This document shows positions 35,492-44,411 of a DNA stretch of 64,000 nucleotides, piece by piece (positions within the stretch are counted from its first letter, which is position 1; each line of letters opens with the position of its first letter). Position numbers and translations under genes: made by a program. This DNA comes from Schaalia odontolytica (GTDB lineage Bacteria > Actinomycetota > Actinomycetes > Actinomycetales > Actinomycetaceae), in assembly GCF_031191545.1 (NCBI RefSeq), contig NZ_CP133472.1:310001-374000 (forward strand), in the 5' to 3' direction. The notes beneath the pieces were generated by a model. That model was not told the DNA's origin. It saw only the letters and a list, made by a program, of their open reading frames with translations, and searched no databases.

Positions 35492-36715
35492 TCACTTGGA
35501 GGCGATCGCGTTGTTGATGTTGGTGACCATGGTCGCCCAGCCATCGGCGGGGGTCTCCGTGCCGGTCACGATGTTGGCCTCGGTCTGTCCCCAGAAGTTC
35601 CACACGGAACCCATCGCGGGGACCGCGGGAGCGAGAGCGCCGGACTCGGCGACCTTCGCGAAGTCCTTGATGTCCTGGTCGTCCGACTTGGCAGAGACGG
35701 AAGGCATCGCGGAGGCGCGGCCACCGAGGTCCTGCATCTTTTCCTGAGCCTCGGGGGTGGCCAGGTAGTTGAAGAACTGCTTGGCGGCGACCGGGTTGGC
35801 GGACTTGGCGCTCTGGTAGAACATCTGTACGCCAACGAAGGGCTGGGCGGCGTGGGAGCCTGCGGAGGGGATCGGCAGGACGGAGACGTCCATGCCTGCC
35901 TCACGGAAGGCGGCTACGTTCCAGGGGCCGGTCACCGTGTAGGCGGCCTTGCCGTCGAGGAATGCCTGCTTGGCGATGTCACCGGTGATGGACGGAGAGA
36001 TCACGCCCGCGTCGCCCTGGGCCTTGAGCCAGTTGGCGAAGTCAGTGCCGCCGGAGGCGCCCATGGCCAGCTCGGAGGTGTACTCGCCGTCAGCGTTGGT
36101 CTTGAAGACGGGGGCACCGAAGGAGGTCTGGAAGCCGTAGAAGTGGTACGGGTCGCCCTTGTCGCCCATCTGGATGATGAAGGGGTACTGGACGGCGGCG
36201 GTCTTGCCGGAGGCGAGCATGTCCTCGTAGGTGGTGGGGCTGTCCTGGGTGAGCGCGTTGTTGCGCACCAGGGCGACGGACTCAACGGCGTAGGGAACGC
36301 CGTAGGTCTGGCCGTTGTAGGTAACAGCCTTGACGGCGACGTCGGCGAAGTTGGACTTAGCCTCGCCCAGGTCGACGGGGGCGACAACGCCGTTGGCGAC
36401 GAGGGCACCGAGCTTGTCGTGGGCCATGACAATGAGGTCGGGGCCGTTGCCGGTGGGAACCTGAGTGGTGAACTCGGTATCCATGTCAGATTCGGACTTC
36501 TGCACGACGTTGACCTTCACGCCGGTGTTGGTGGTGAAGTCTTCTGCGAGGTCCTCAACCTGGGAGAAGCGGGTGTCGTCCGCCCAGATTGTCAGCGTTG
36601 CCGCCGCATCGGCGGTGTTGTCAGAGGACGGGGTAGAGGTCGTCGTGCCGTTGTTGCAGGCGGCCAGGGCGGTAGCCGCCGCAAAGACGCCGAGTGCTGC
36701 GATGCCACGTCGCAT
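35492..36715 (-). CDS. malE: Extracellular sugar-binding lipoprotein (MalE-like)
   Basis: 407 residues from ATG 36713-36715, preceded by AGGAGAAAT. The signal peptide ends in lipobox ALAAC. The mature protein is a cluster-1 solute-binding protein: TLTIWADDTRFSQVEDLAEDFTTNTGVKV at the start, DLIVMAHDKLGALV, and AAYTVTGPWNVAAFREAG. It delivers maltose/maltodextrin or a similar sugar to MalFG. Divergent from the LacI regulator. Confidence 0.9.
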   Translation of the reverse strand: MRRGIAALGVFAAATALAACNNGTTTSTPSSDNTADAAATLTIWADDTRFSQVEDLAEDFTTNTGVKVNVVQKSESDMDTEFTTQVPTGNGPDLIVMAHDKLGALVANGVVAPVDLGEAKSNFADVAVKAVTYNGQTYGVPYAVESVALVRNNALTQDSPTTYEDMLASGKTAAVQYPFIIQMGDKGDPYHFYGFQTSFGAPVFKTNADGEYTSELAMGASGGTDFANWLKAQGDAGVISPSITGDIAKQAFLDGKAAYTVTGPWNVAAFREAGMDVSVLPIPSAGSHAAQPFVGVQMFYQSAKSANPVAAKQFFNYLATPEAQEKMQDLGGRASAMPSVSAKSDDQDIKDFAKVAESGALAPAVPAMGSVWNFWGQTEANIVTGTETPADGWATMVTNINNAIASK

Positions 36716-36879
36716 TATTTCTCCTGTGTTGATCAGGCGGGTCGCCTCCATCAGCGACCTGCTACGCCTCTACTGTAATACGCCCGATTTTGTTTCTGCA
36801 ACAATTTCCGAAAATGTATGCAAGCTGTTACATTTGTAGCGAAATACCGCGCGCGAACGCCCAAAGGAGAGTCAAGTCG
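36716..36879. promoter_or_regulatory. Divergent malE/lacI promoter region
   Basis: 164 bases, AT-rich around 36780-36840. The inverted repeat TTGTTTCTGCAACAA (36790-36804, arms TTGTT/AACAA) and a TGCAAGCTGTTACA stretch nearby (36819-36832) are candidate operators for the adjacent LacI protein. AAAGGAGA before 36880 is the lacI ribosome site. Confidence 0.45.
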
Positions 36880-37896
36880 ATGACGAAGAATCGCACGAGC
36901 ATGGCCGATATCGCCGTGCATGCGGGCGTCTCCACTGCAACTGTTTCACGCGTTTTCAACGGCGTCGGGCAGGTCTCTGCGGAGACGCGCCGCCGTGTCC
37001 TGACCGCGATCGACGAGCTGGGCTACGATCGCCCAGCCACCGAACGCACGCCTGCCACACCGACGATCGGCGTCATCGTACCGGAGCTGACGAATCCGGT
37101 CTTCGCCTCCTTCGCCCACCATCTCCAGGAGGAGATTTCCCGCGCCGGCGGCATTTGCGTCATCCGCTCACAGACGCCGGGCGCGACATCGGAGTTCGAT
37201 CACCTCTCCTCTCTGCTCGAGCACAGGGTCGATGGCCTTATCTTCGTCTCGGGCAGGCACGCCGACCTGCTCGCAGACCTCAGCCCCTACCGCGACGTCG
37301 CCGAGCGCGCGATCCCCTTCGTGACGATCAACGGGGCTCGCCCCGAGGTGCCCGCACCCGATTTTTCCACGGGTGATGCGCTGGGCATTCGCTCGGCAGT
37401 CACGCACCTGCACGAGCTGGGCCACTCGCGCATCGCCCTACTGACGGGACGCACGCACGTCGTCCCCGCCCTGCGCAAGGCGGAGGCTTTCACGCAGGTC
37501 ATGGGCGAACTGCTGGGCGACCGCTCCCCCATTATCGAAGAGACCTTCTATACGTACGAGGCCGCGGCCGCCTATACGCACGCACTCCTTGAGCGGGGCG
37601 TCACGGCGATCGTCACGGGCTCAGACATGCAGGCCCTCGGCGCGATCCGCACGATCTCCTCGCTCGGATTGTCGGTCCCGGATGACATCTCGGTCATCGG
37701 CTTCGACGACACATTCCTGATGAGCCACCTCGATCCACCGCTGACGACGATTCACCAGCCCGTGCAGTCGATCGTCTCGTCGGCGGTGCGCAGCCTCTTC
37801 GAGGCGTTGGCCACACACGACTATTCCCCGACGCATGCGGACTACGTCTTTTCCCCTGATTTGATCGTGCGCGGCTCGACGGCGCGCGTCCGATAA
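36880..37896 (+). CDS. LacI-family transcriptional regulator
   Basis: 338 residues from ATG 36880, where AAAGGAGA precedes; the frame upstream is not needed. The N-terminal helix-turn-helix and hinge are MADIAVHAGVSTATVSRVFNGVGQVSAETRRRV, followed by a sugar-binding-like core (PTIGVIVPELTNPVFASFAHHLQ, DDISVIGFDDTFLMSHLDPPLTTI). It probably represses malE-malF-malG in the absence of sugar and may regulate itself. Confidence 0.9.
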   Translation: MTKNRTSMADIAVHAGVSTATVSRVFNGVGQVSAETRRRVLTAIDELGYDRPATERTPATPTIGVIVPELTNPVFASFAHHLQEEISRAGGICVIRSQTPGATSEFDHLSSLLEHRVDGLIFVSGRHADLLADLSPYRDVAERAIPFVTINGARPEVPAPDFSTGDALGIRSAVTHLHELGHSRIALLTGRTHVVPALRKAEAFTQVMGELLGDRSPIIEETFYTYEAAAAYTHALLERGVTAIVTGSDMQALGAIRTISSLGLSVPDDISVIGFDDTFLMSHLDPPLTTIHQPVQSIVSSAVRSLFEALATHDYSPTHADYVFSPDLIVRGSTARVR

Positions 37897-37933
37897 CGTC
37901 CCCGCTCACAGACGTCCGCGCGTCGGGAATGAC

Positions 37934-37970
37934 TTGACAAAGATTCTCAATGACAAAGAGAATGATTCTC
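37934..37970 (+). promoter_or_regulatory. znu promoter with Zur-box-like palindromes
   Basis: TTGACA at 37934-37939 is a good -35. GAGAATGATTCTC (37958-37970) is a palindrome directly before the znuA ATG, and ATTCTC at 37944-37949 pairs with GAGAAT at 37958-37963, giving a second overlapping dyad. These resemble FurB/Zur operators and zur is the last gene of the operon, so autoregulation by zinc is likely (inference). Confidence 0.7.
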
Positions 37971-39002
37971 ATGTCGAAGAGAATCCTCGCGGCCGCATGC
38001 GCGGCTGCCACAGCGCTCGCCCTGTCCGCCTGCACCTCCCCATCCCCGTCCGGAGACGACTCCTCCAACAACGGAAAACTGGCCGTCATGGCCTCCTTCT
38101 ACCCCCTGAAGTACCTGGCCGAGAAGGTCGGCGGAGAGAACGTCACCGTCACCTCGCTGACCCCGGATGGGGCCGAGCCGCACGACCTGGAACTGTCCCC
38201 CAAGATGGTTGACTCCCTGTCCTCCGCTGACGCGATCGTCTACCTCGCGGGCTTCCAGAGCGCCGTTGACGAGGCCATCGAGCAGCACTCCCCCAAGACC
38301 GTCATCGACGTCTCCTCCACCGCCGAGCTGGTCGAGGCTGGCACCGACGCGAACCACCCCGCTGAGGAAGAGACCAGCGAGGATGCCCAGTCCGGCGAGG
38401 CCGCGGACCACGATCACGATCACGAAGGCCACGATCACGACCACGGCACCCACGACCACGAGGGCCACGACCACCACCACGACATGACCGCGGATCCGCA
38501 CTTCTGGCTAGACCCGGTGCGCATGGCCAAGGCCGCGACCCTGGTGGGCGACAAGCTCGCCGAGGCAGACTCCGCCCACGCGGACACCTACAAGGCGAAC
38601 GCGAAGGCCCTAGCCGAGGAGCTCACCACTCTGGGTGACACTCTCGTGACCAAGACCTCTACCTGCACGATCAAGACCTTCGTCACCGCGCACACCGCCT
38701 TCGGCTACCTCGCCGACCGCACGGGCCTCACCCAGGTCGGCATCTCCGGCCTCGATCCCGAATCTTCCCCCTCCCCGGCTCGCCTTGCGCACATCGGCCA
38801 GGTTGCCAAGGAGCAGGGCGTGACCACGATCTTCACCGAGGCTCTCATCGACCCCAAGGTTGCCCAGACCCTCGCCGACGACCTCGGCCTCACGACCGCC
38901 GTCCTCGATCCGATCGAGTCTCAGACCGATTCGTCCAAGGACTACGCTGCGGTCATGAAGGACAACATCGACGCCCTGACGAAAGCAAACAACTGCCAGT
39001 GA
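37971..39002 (+). CDS. znuA: Zinc ABC transporter substrate-binding lipoprotein
   Basis: 343 residues from ATG 37971 (MSKRILAAAC); in-frame ATGs at 37950 and 37962 lie within the operator. Signal peptide and lipobox LSAC. The TroA-like fold shows VMASFYPLKYLAEKVGG, PDGAEPHDLELSP (first zinc His), a His/Asp-rich flexible loop at about 145-170, DPHFWLDPVRM, and a C-terminal zinc site. The His-rich loop is typical of zinc carriers. Overlaps znuC by 4 bases. Confidence 0.93.
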   Translation: MSKRILAAACAAATALALSACTSPSPSGDDSSNNGKLAVMASFYPLKYLAEKVGGENVTVTSLTPDGAEPHDLELSPKMVDSLSSADAIVYLAGFQSAVDEAIEQHSPKTVIDVSSTAELVEAGTDANHPAEEETSEDAQSGEAADHDHDHEGHDHDHGTHDHEGHDHHHDMTADPHFWLDPVRMAKAATLVGDKLAEADSAHADTYKANAKALAEELTTLGDTLVTKTSTCTIKTFVTAHTAFGYLADRTGLTQVGISGLDPESSPSPARLAHIGQVAKEQGVTTIFTEALIDPKVAQTLADDLGLTTAVLDPIESQTDSSKDYAAVMKDNIDALTKANNCQ

Positions 39003-39844
39003 CAACGACTGACACCCACACGACGGCGGGAGCCTCCCACGCGGGGGCTCCCGCCGTCGTGCGTCTCGATAATCTGCACGTGGCCTGGGATACGGACCTG
39101 ATCCTCCACGGGATCTCACTCGATATCCCCGCCGGCCAGGCCGTAGCGATCACGGGCTCGAACGGATCGGGCAAGTCCACGACCCTCAAGGCTCTCCTTG
39201 GCACCGCTCCCATCACGAGCGGCGACGCCCAGCTGTTCGGACACTCGGTCACCACGCGCCGCCGCGTGCCGTGGAACAAGATCGGCTACGTCCCCCAGCG
39301 AGTCTCCTCGGGCGGGGCAGTCAGCGCCAGCGCGATCGAGGTCGTGCGTTCCGGCCTGCTCGGGCCTCGTCGCCTGTGGGCACTTCCGGGCGACACGGCG
39401 AAGGCCATGTCCGCACTCGAACGCGTCGGCATGGCTCACCGAGCCAACGCGCCTATGAACATCCTCTCGGGCGGGCAGGCGCAGCGTGTCCTCATCGCGC
39501 GCGCCCTCGTGCGCCGGCCAGAGCTGCTCATCATGGACGAGCCGATGGCCGGAATCGACGCCGCGTCGCGCGCGCGCCTGGCTGAGATCGTCGCCGACGC
39601 GAAGGCTGAGGGCACCACGATCCTGATCGTCCTGCACGAGCTCGGCGAGCTCGGCCCCCTCCTGGACCGCGAGCTGCACATCAGTGCGGGTCACGTCTCC
39701 TACGACGGAGCTCCCCACATCGAGGACGACCACGAACAGCACCACGGCGGCGGCGACCACTGCCATCCCACGACCGAGTCTGCCTCCGCCTCCGGCGACC
39801 GAGGCCTCGTGAGTGGGATGTGGACGGGAGAGACGCATGATTGA
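38999..39844 (+). CDS. znuC: Zinc ABC transporter ATP-binding protein with His-rich tail
   Basis: 281 residues from GTG 38999 within the GTGA overlap. Walker A GSNGSGKST, signature LSGGQAQR, Walker B LLIMDEPMAGID, and switch His in IVLHELGELG. The C-terminal ~40 residues are unusual: a His/Asp-rich cluster (HIEDDHEQHHGGGDHCHP) that could bind zinc in the cytosol, perhaps as a local sensor or store (inference). Overlaps znuB by 8 bases. Confidence 0.93.
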   Translation: MTTTDTHTTAGASHAGAPAVVRLDNLHVAWDTDLILHGISLDIPAGQAVAITGSNGSGKSTTLKALLGTAPITSGDAQLFGHSVTTRRRVPWNKIGYVPQRVSSGGAVSASAIEVVRSGLLGPRRLWALPGDTAKAMSALERVGMAHRANAPMNILSGGQAQRVLIARALVRRPELLIMDEPMAGIDAASRARLAEIVADAKAEGTTILIVLHELGELGPLLDRELHISAGHVSYDGAPHIEDDHEQHHGGGDHCHPTTESASASGDRGLVSGMWTGETHD

Positions 39845-40763
39845 CGCACTAACTACTCTCCTGTCGTCCCCGATGATGCAGCGCTCCCTCCTGGCGGCGC
39901 TCATCGTTGGACTGACAGCCCCGATCATCGGCACGTACCTGGTGCACCGCAGGCTGGCGATGCTCGGCGACGGCATCGGTCACATCTCACTGACCGGCGT
40001 CGCGCTAGGTTGGCTCGTCGGCGCGTTCGCGAACGTGAGCCCCGTGGACTCGTGGGCGATCCCGGGTGCGGTGATCGTTTCCCTCCTCGGCGCGATCTCG
40101 ATCGAGCTCGTGCGTCAGAGCGGACGCACGTCCGGCGACACCGCCCTCGCCATGCTGTTCTACGGTGGCATCGCCGGCGGCGTGCTCCTCATCGGCCTGG
40201 CGGGGGGAACCTCCGCACAGCTAAACTCCTACCTCTTCGGGTCGATCTCGACCGTGCGCTGGAGCGACATTACCCTCATCACGATCCTGGGGGTGGCGAT
40301 CGTGGCGCTCGGCATCGGGCTGGCGCCCGCCCTGTTTTCGGTGACCAACGACGAGGACTTTGCTCGCTCAACGGGACTGCCAGTGCGCACGCTCTCCCTC
40401 CTCATCGCGATCCTGTCGGCCCTGACTGTGGCCGTCGCGATGCGCGTCGTTGGCTCGCTGCTCGTCAGCGCGCTCATGGTGATTCCCGTGGCGATCGCCC
40501 AGCTGGGCGCGCGTTCGTTCCGCTCCACGATGGGCCTCGCAATGGGCCTTGGCGTCATCATTTGCGCGTCGGGCCTGTCCCTGACCTACTTCGTGGACCT
40601 GTCGCCCGGTGCGACCATCGTAGTCGGCGCGATTGGCCTGTACGCGATCGGATTCGCGGCTAGGGCTATTGTGGACCGTGTCCGCAGGGCACGGCGACTT
40701 CGCACGGCCCGCCAGCACAACCAGCACCCCGAGCGCGAACATCTCGCTCACGCAGACGCATGA
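39837..40763 (+). CDS. znuB: Zinc ABC transporter permease
   Basis: 308 residues from ATG 39837, with GGGAGAG upstream. ABC-3 family permease with eight or so helices; the conserved GTYLVHRRLAMLGDGIGHISLTGVALG block and SLLVSALMVIPVAIAQL are clear. Works with ZnuA and ZnuC for zinc import. The end is a short basic, polar tail. 16 bases before zur. Confidence 0.92.
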   Translation: MIDALTTLLSSPMMQRSLLAALIVGLTAPIIGTYLVHRRLAMLGDGIGHISLTGVALGWLVGAFANVSPVDSWAIPGAVIVSLLGAISIELVRQSGRTSGDTALAMLFYGGIAGGVLLIGLAGGTSAQLNSYLFGSISTVRWSDITLITILGVAIVALGIGLAPALFSVTNDEDFARSTGLPVRTLSLLIAILSALTVAVAMRVVGSLLVSALMVIPVAIAQLGARSFRSTMGLAMGLGVIICASGLSLTYFVDLSPGATIVVGAIGLYAIGFAARAIVDRVRRARRLRTARQHNQHPEREHLAHADA

Positions 40764-40779
40764 CGACGAAGGGAACTCC

Positions 40780-41169
40780 ATGCAGCGCATGACGAAGCAA
40801 CGTCAGGCCGTCCTCGATGAGCTGACACGGGTCAGCGACTTTCGTAGCGCCCAGCAGATCTTCGAAGACCTGCACCTGCAGGGGCAGCGCGTGGGACTGG
40901 CGACCGTCTACCGCTCACTCCAGAGCCTTGCGGATGACGGTCGCGTTGACACGCTGCGCTCTTCCGAGGGGGAGGCCCTGTACCGTTCGTGTACGACGAA
41001 CCACCATCACCACCACCTGGTGTGTCGCAAATGCGGTTTCACCAAGGAAATCGAGCAGTCGCAGATCGAGTCGTGGGTGGATTCTGTGGCGTCCGCGCAC
41101 GGTTTTAGCGACGTCGAGCATTCGCTCGAGCTCTTCGGTGCGTGCGCCTCGTGCGCTTCGAAGAAATGA
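40780..41169 (+). CDS. zur: Fur-family zinc regulator Zur
   Basis: 129 residues from ATG 40780, with GAAGGGA upstream. The winged helix is MTKQRQAVLDELTRVSDFRSAQQIFEDLHLQGQRVGLATVYRSLQ. The metal region has NHHHHHLVCRKCG and the second Cys pair CASCASKK, the four-Cys structural zinc site of FurB/Zur. It probably senses zinc and represses the znu operon through the palindromes before znuA. Confidence 0.92.
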   Translation: MQRMTKQRQAVLDELTRVSDFRSAQQIFEDLHLQGQRVGLATVYRSLQSLADDGRVDTLRSSEGEALYRSCTTNHHHHHLVCRKCGFTKEIEQSQIESWVDSVASAHGFSDVEHSLELFGACASCASKK

Positions 41170-41191
41170 CGTGGCAAGGCCGGGTTAGCCG

Positions 41192-41235
41192 GGAAAGGCC
41201 TGGGAAGCGCACGACGCTTTCCCAGGCCTTTCCCG
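41192..41235. terminator. Terminator after zur
   Basis: Perfect 16-bp arms, GGGAAAGGCCTGGGAA (41192-41207) and TTCCCAGGCCTTTCCC (41220-41235), 12-base loop. No U-run. Confidence 0.8.
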
Positions 41236-41281
41236 TAGGTTAGGATAGGCTTCGTTTGGCAATCCTCACTTTGGGAGCATC

Positions 41282-41824
41282 ATGTTCAGCGCCGGAATCG
41301 ATTCCATGGTCCCCGCCTTTGCACGAGAGGGCATCTGGCTCTTCGTCTTCCTCTTCTTCGTCGTCCTCTTCCGGGCGCAGGCGACCTATTGGCTGGCGCG
41401 CGGTGCCGCCTCCGGCGCGCTCCTCGCCAACGGACGCCAGGGTTTCCTCGGCGCCATCGCACATTGGTTTGATGGCCCTATTCCCCGCAAGGGAGCGGCC
41501 ATGCTCGACAAATGGGGAATCATCGTCATCCCGCTGTGTTTCCTGACGGTGGGCATCCAGACCGCAGTCAACGCGGGCGCTGGCCTGGTGCGCATGCGCT
41601 GGAGCACCTATACGATCGCCATGATCCCGGGGTGCGTCCTGTGGGCACTCCTGTACGGCCTCGGCATGCTCGCAGTCTTCACCGCCGCGATCCGCGCAGT
41701 CGCAGGTTCCCCGTGGGGGTGGGCGGGCCTCGCCCTCATCATCGCGCTCATCGCCGCGAAGATCTTGTGGGGCCGCCGTAAGCGCCGCGCGGTCGACGCC
41801 GCGCTGGCCAAAAACAACGCCTAA
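41282..41824 (+). CDS. DedA/VTT-family membrane protein
   Basis: 180 residues with about five hydrophobic segments. Motifs such as YWLARGAA, FDGPIPRKGAAMLDKWGIIVIPLCFLTVGIQTAVNAGAGLVRM and a C-terminal basic stretch fit DedA-like (VTT domain) proteins, often implicated in lipid-carrier flipping and membrane homeostasis. It converges with uppS, sharing 4 bases, which is notable as both concern lipid carriers. Family call moderately sure. Confidence 0.75.
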   Translation: MFSAGIDSMVPAFAREGIWLFVFLFFVVLFRAQATYWLARGAASGALLANGRQGFLGAIAHWFDGPIPRKGAAMLDKWGIIVIPLCFLTVGIQTAVNAGAGLVRMRWSTYTIAMIPGCVLWALLYGLGMLAVFTAAIRAVAGSPWGWAGLALIIALIAAKILWGRRKRRAVDAALAKNNA

Positions 41825-42645
41825 TGCTGCGAGACACGGTCGATCGCACCGCCGAAGCGACGATCGCGCCCCGCGAACTCCTCAAGGCATCCCCACAACT
41901 CCTCGCGGTCAAATGCCGGCCACGGAGTGTCGACGAACATCATCTCCGCGTAGGCCATCTGCCACAGCAGATAGTTGGAGAGCCGCTGCTCCCCCGACGT
42001 TCGGATCATGAGGTCGACGTCGGGAACATCGGGGAGATACAGGTGGCGCGTCAGTGTCTTTTCGGTGACGCCTCGCGGGCTGAGGCGCCCGGCGGCGACA
42101 TCCTCGGCGATGGATCGGGCGGCGTCGGCGAGCTCGGCGCGCCCGCCGTAGTTGACACACATGATCAGGTCGAGGGTCTTGCAATGCGAGGTCGCCCGAT
42201 CAGCCTTTTCGAGCGCATTGATGACGCTCTTCCACAGCTTGGGCCGACGCCCGCTCCAGCGCACATGAACGCCCCACTGCGCAAGCTGGTCGGTGCGCCG
42301 CGCAAGCACGTCGGATGCGTAGTTCATGATGAAGGAGACCTCGGCGGGCGAGCGCTTCCAGTTCTCAGTGGAGAACGTGTAGACGCTCAGGTATCGCACG
42401 CCAGCGTCGATCGCGCCGGCGATCGTGTCCATGAGCGCATACTCCCCCGCCCGGTGCCCCTCGGTCCGGGCAAGGCCGCGACTGTTCGCCCAGCGACCGT
42501 TGCCATCCATGATGAGGGCGACGTGCGCGGGGGCCTCGCCCCTGCGAAACACTGGTGCCTCGCAGTGCCACTGCCCGGGTCCCAACAGCGGAGCGGCGGG
42601 GTCTTGCGGGGCGCGATCCATGGGGGTGGGCCGCAGGTCGGTCAT
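41821..42645 (-). CDS. uppS: Isoprenyl transferase (undecaprenyl/decaprenyl diphosphate synthase)
   Basis: 274 residues. cis-Prenyltransferase motifs: the catalytic Asp in LIMDGNGRWANSRGL, HRAG, YLSVYTFSTENWKRS, and the C-terminal DLMIRTSGEQRLSNYLLWQMAYAEM. It makes the polyprenyl carrier for cell wall and glycoconjugate synthesis. Overlaps recO by 4 bases; recO-uppS is the usual actinobacterial order. Confidence 0.95.
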   Translation of the reverse strand: MTDLRPTPMDRAPQDPAAPLLGPGQWHCEAPVFRRGEAPAHVALIMDGNGRWANSRGLARTEGHRAGEYALMDTIAGAIDAGVRYLSVYTFSTENWKRSPAEVSFIMNYASDVLARRTDQLAQWGVHVRWSGRRPKLWKSVINALEKADRATSHCKTLDLIMCVNYGGRAELADAARSIAEDVAAGRLSPRGVTEKTLTRHLYLPDVPDVDLMIRTSGEQRLSNYLLWQMAYAEMMFVDTPWPAFDREELWGCLEEFAGRDRRFGGAIDRVSQH

Positions 42646-43379
42646 GGGTGGCTCCTATCGATGACGCTCAGTGAGCGCAGACGGCGTTCCAGATGCCATT
42701 GAGTGTACGAGGAGATGATGCCCGAGGCCTCGGCGCGCGCGTATGGTTCGCAGCGATCTGCGCGCTCCCAGGTGCCACTGAGCAATTGTCCGAGCAGGGC
42801 GACCGTGTCAGGCGCGGGGGAGGAAGCGCCGGGCGGGCGGCAAGTATCGCAGACTGTGCCGCCGTCAGGAATGGAAAACGAGAAGTGAGGCCCCTGGGCA
42901 CCACACACCGCGCAGTCAAAGCAGGAGGGTGCCCATCCAGCCAACGCGAGTGCTCGCAGCGTATACGAGGTACGAATGAGCGTGGGATCGTGACGGTGCC
43001 TAGCGAGGGCGTTGAGGGCACCGAGGAGAAGCAGGTATTGGGAGTGCGTTCCGTCGTGCGCATCTGCGGTGAGGCGCTCGGCCGTCTCGACAACGACGGT
43101 GGCCGCGAGGTAGAGATCATAGTTCGCGGCGATTGCGTCGCCGTATTGGGCGATCGATGCGACCTGCGTCAGCGTGTCGAGGGTACGGCCGTGGTGAAGC
43201 TGAGCGTCGATAACGGAGAAGGGTTCGACGCGCGCCCCGAACTTGGAGGTCGTCTTGCGCACCCCCTTTGCGACGGCGCGCACCTGCCCATGCTCGGCGG
43301 TGAGGAGCGTGATGATGCGATCCGCTTCGCCCAGCTTGTGGGTGCGCAGGACGATTGCCTCGTCTCGATAGGACTTCAT
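42642..43379 (-). CDS. recO: DNA repair protein RecO
   Basis: 245 residues from ATG 43377-43379 (the frame also contains a GTG one codon earlier). N-terminal OB fold (YRDEAIVLRTHKLGEADRIITLLTAEHGQVRAVAKGVRK) and C-terminal helical domain with a four-Cys zinc site (CFDCAVCGAQ and CDTC). Works with RecR in RecA loading. Confidence 0.94.
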   Translation of the reverse strand: MKSYRDEAIVLRTHKLGEADRIITLLTAEHGQVRAVAKGVRKTTSKFGARVEPFSVIDAQLHHGRTLDTLTQVASIAQYGDAIAANYDLYLAATVVVETAERLTADAHDGTHSQYLLLLGALNALARHRHDPTLIRTSYTLRALALAGWAPSCFDCAVCGAQGPHFSFSIPDGGTVCDTCRPPGASSPAPDTVALLGQLLSGTWERADRCEPYARAEASGIISSYTQWHLERRLRSLSVIDRSHP

Positions 43380-43620
43380 CACACGGCCATTGTGTCACGC
43401 CCACACAGTCGCGGCGTTTCCAGTCTGTGCTCATCGCGCCGCGCGAAAACATGTGTGAAGTGCGCTGTCGCATCGATCGACACATGGCGGCGCGTATGCT
43501 GTCAACAGTGCATAAGAAACTGACAGCGTGGTCGGTCACACAGTCAAAATATAATTTTCAAGTAGATAGTTTCTTCGTAACTCGATATGGTTTATCCATA
43601 ACCGTAGAAGGAAGGAAAAC
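43380..43620. promoter_or_regulatory. Divergent recO / TetR promoter region
   Basis: 241 bases without a gene. The last 90 bases are strongly AT-rich, with a near-perfect dyad (TCAAAAT ... ATTTTCA) at about 43544-43560 that is a candidate operator for the TetR protein starting at 43621; GAAGGAAGG is its ribosome site. Confidence 0.45.
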
Positions 43621-44160
43621 ATGGCTCCGCCGATTGATGCCCGCGAAAAGCTTGGCACCGCACTGCGCCAGGCCCTGACGCAGACCCCGCTGTCAAAGAT
43701 CTCTGTCAGCGCACTGACACGCTCCGCCGGGGTCACCCGTCAAGCGTTCTACTACCACTTCAACTCCCTCAGCGACCTGAACGCCTGGGTTTTCCGCGAG
43801 GAAGTCACATCTCGCCTGACCACCAGTTCGGGAGAATGGCTCGATGCCATTGAGGCGACGATGACCTGGATGCACGACCATCGCGACGAGACCGCCTCGG
43901 CCATGAAAGCCATCGAAGCCAACGACCTGTGGGCATTCCTTGCCTCCCACATCCAGGAACTCATCGAATCCCAGCTGTCCAGCTCCGCCACTGCCACCGC
44001 GCGCGACGTCGTCGCCCAGCACTTCGCCCTGGCTACCACCGCACACATGGCTCAGTGGATGCTCTCCGGACTTGAGGTCAACCCCTCGGTCGCGATCGCT
44101 CGCATGCGAGTACTGATGACCGGCCAGACCACCCCCACACTGGCCCGCCTGTCCAAGTAA
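43621..44160 (+). CDS. TetR-family regulator, first of two paralogues
   Basis: 179 residues. The N-terminal TetR helix-turn-helix reads LSKISVSALTRSAGVTRQAFYYHFNSLSDLNAWVF, like the DhaS/YcdD-type subgroup. The C-terminal half is helical. The adjacent second TetR shares most of this DNA-binding segment, suggesting duplication. No enzyme or transporter is nearby as an obvious target; either may regulate themselves or each other. Confidence 0.88.
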   Translation: MAPPIDAREKLGTALRQALTQTPLSKISVSALTRSAGVTRQAFYYHFNSLSDLNAWVFREEVTSRLTTSSGEWLDAIEATMTWMHDHRDETASAMKAIEANDLWAFLASHIQELIESQLSSSATATARDVVAQHFALATTAHMAQWMLSGLEVNPSVAIARMRVLMTGQTTPTLARLSK

Positions 44161-44210
44161 AACTGTCATTCCCACCGACCACCCGAGGACAGACAGACAG
44201 ACAGTCTTCT

Positions 44211-44247
44211 CAGCCCCGACCTCGCCCACCCAACGAGGCCGGGGCTG
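44211..44247 (+). terminator. Hairpin after first TetR gene
   Basis: CAGCCCCGACCTCG and CGAGGCCGGGGCTG pair with one mismatch around a 9-base loop, 50 bases past the stop codon. A short AGAC repeat (about 4 copies) lies just before. Confidence 0.7.
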
Positions 44248-44332
44248 AACCACACACTCCCCCAGCCGAAACCACGCATTCCGGATGCGTACAAGCCATT
44301 CTGAGCTATACAATTGGTCAGTCGAACATTGC

Positions 44333-44361
44333 GCTGAATTTTCGCGGATCCGCGATTCAGC
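44333..44361. promoter_or_regulatory. Palindrome upstream of second TetR gene
   Basis: GCTGAAT and ATTCAGC enclose TTTCGCGGATCCGCG, a 29-base near-perfect dyad 50 bases before the second TetR start. A candidate operator for it or its paralogue (inference). Confidence 0.5.
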
Positions 44362-44411
44362 CCGCACAGCTCACTAGTAACCCCCTCTTGTCATGTCGAT
44401 GAGGACCACCG

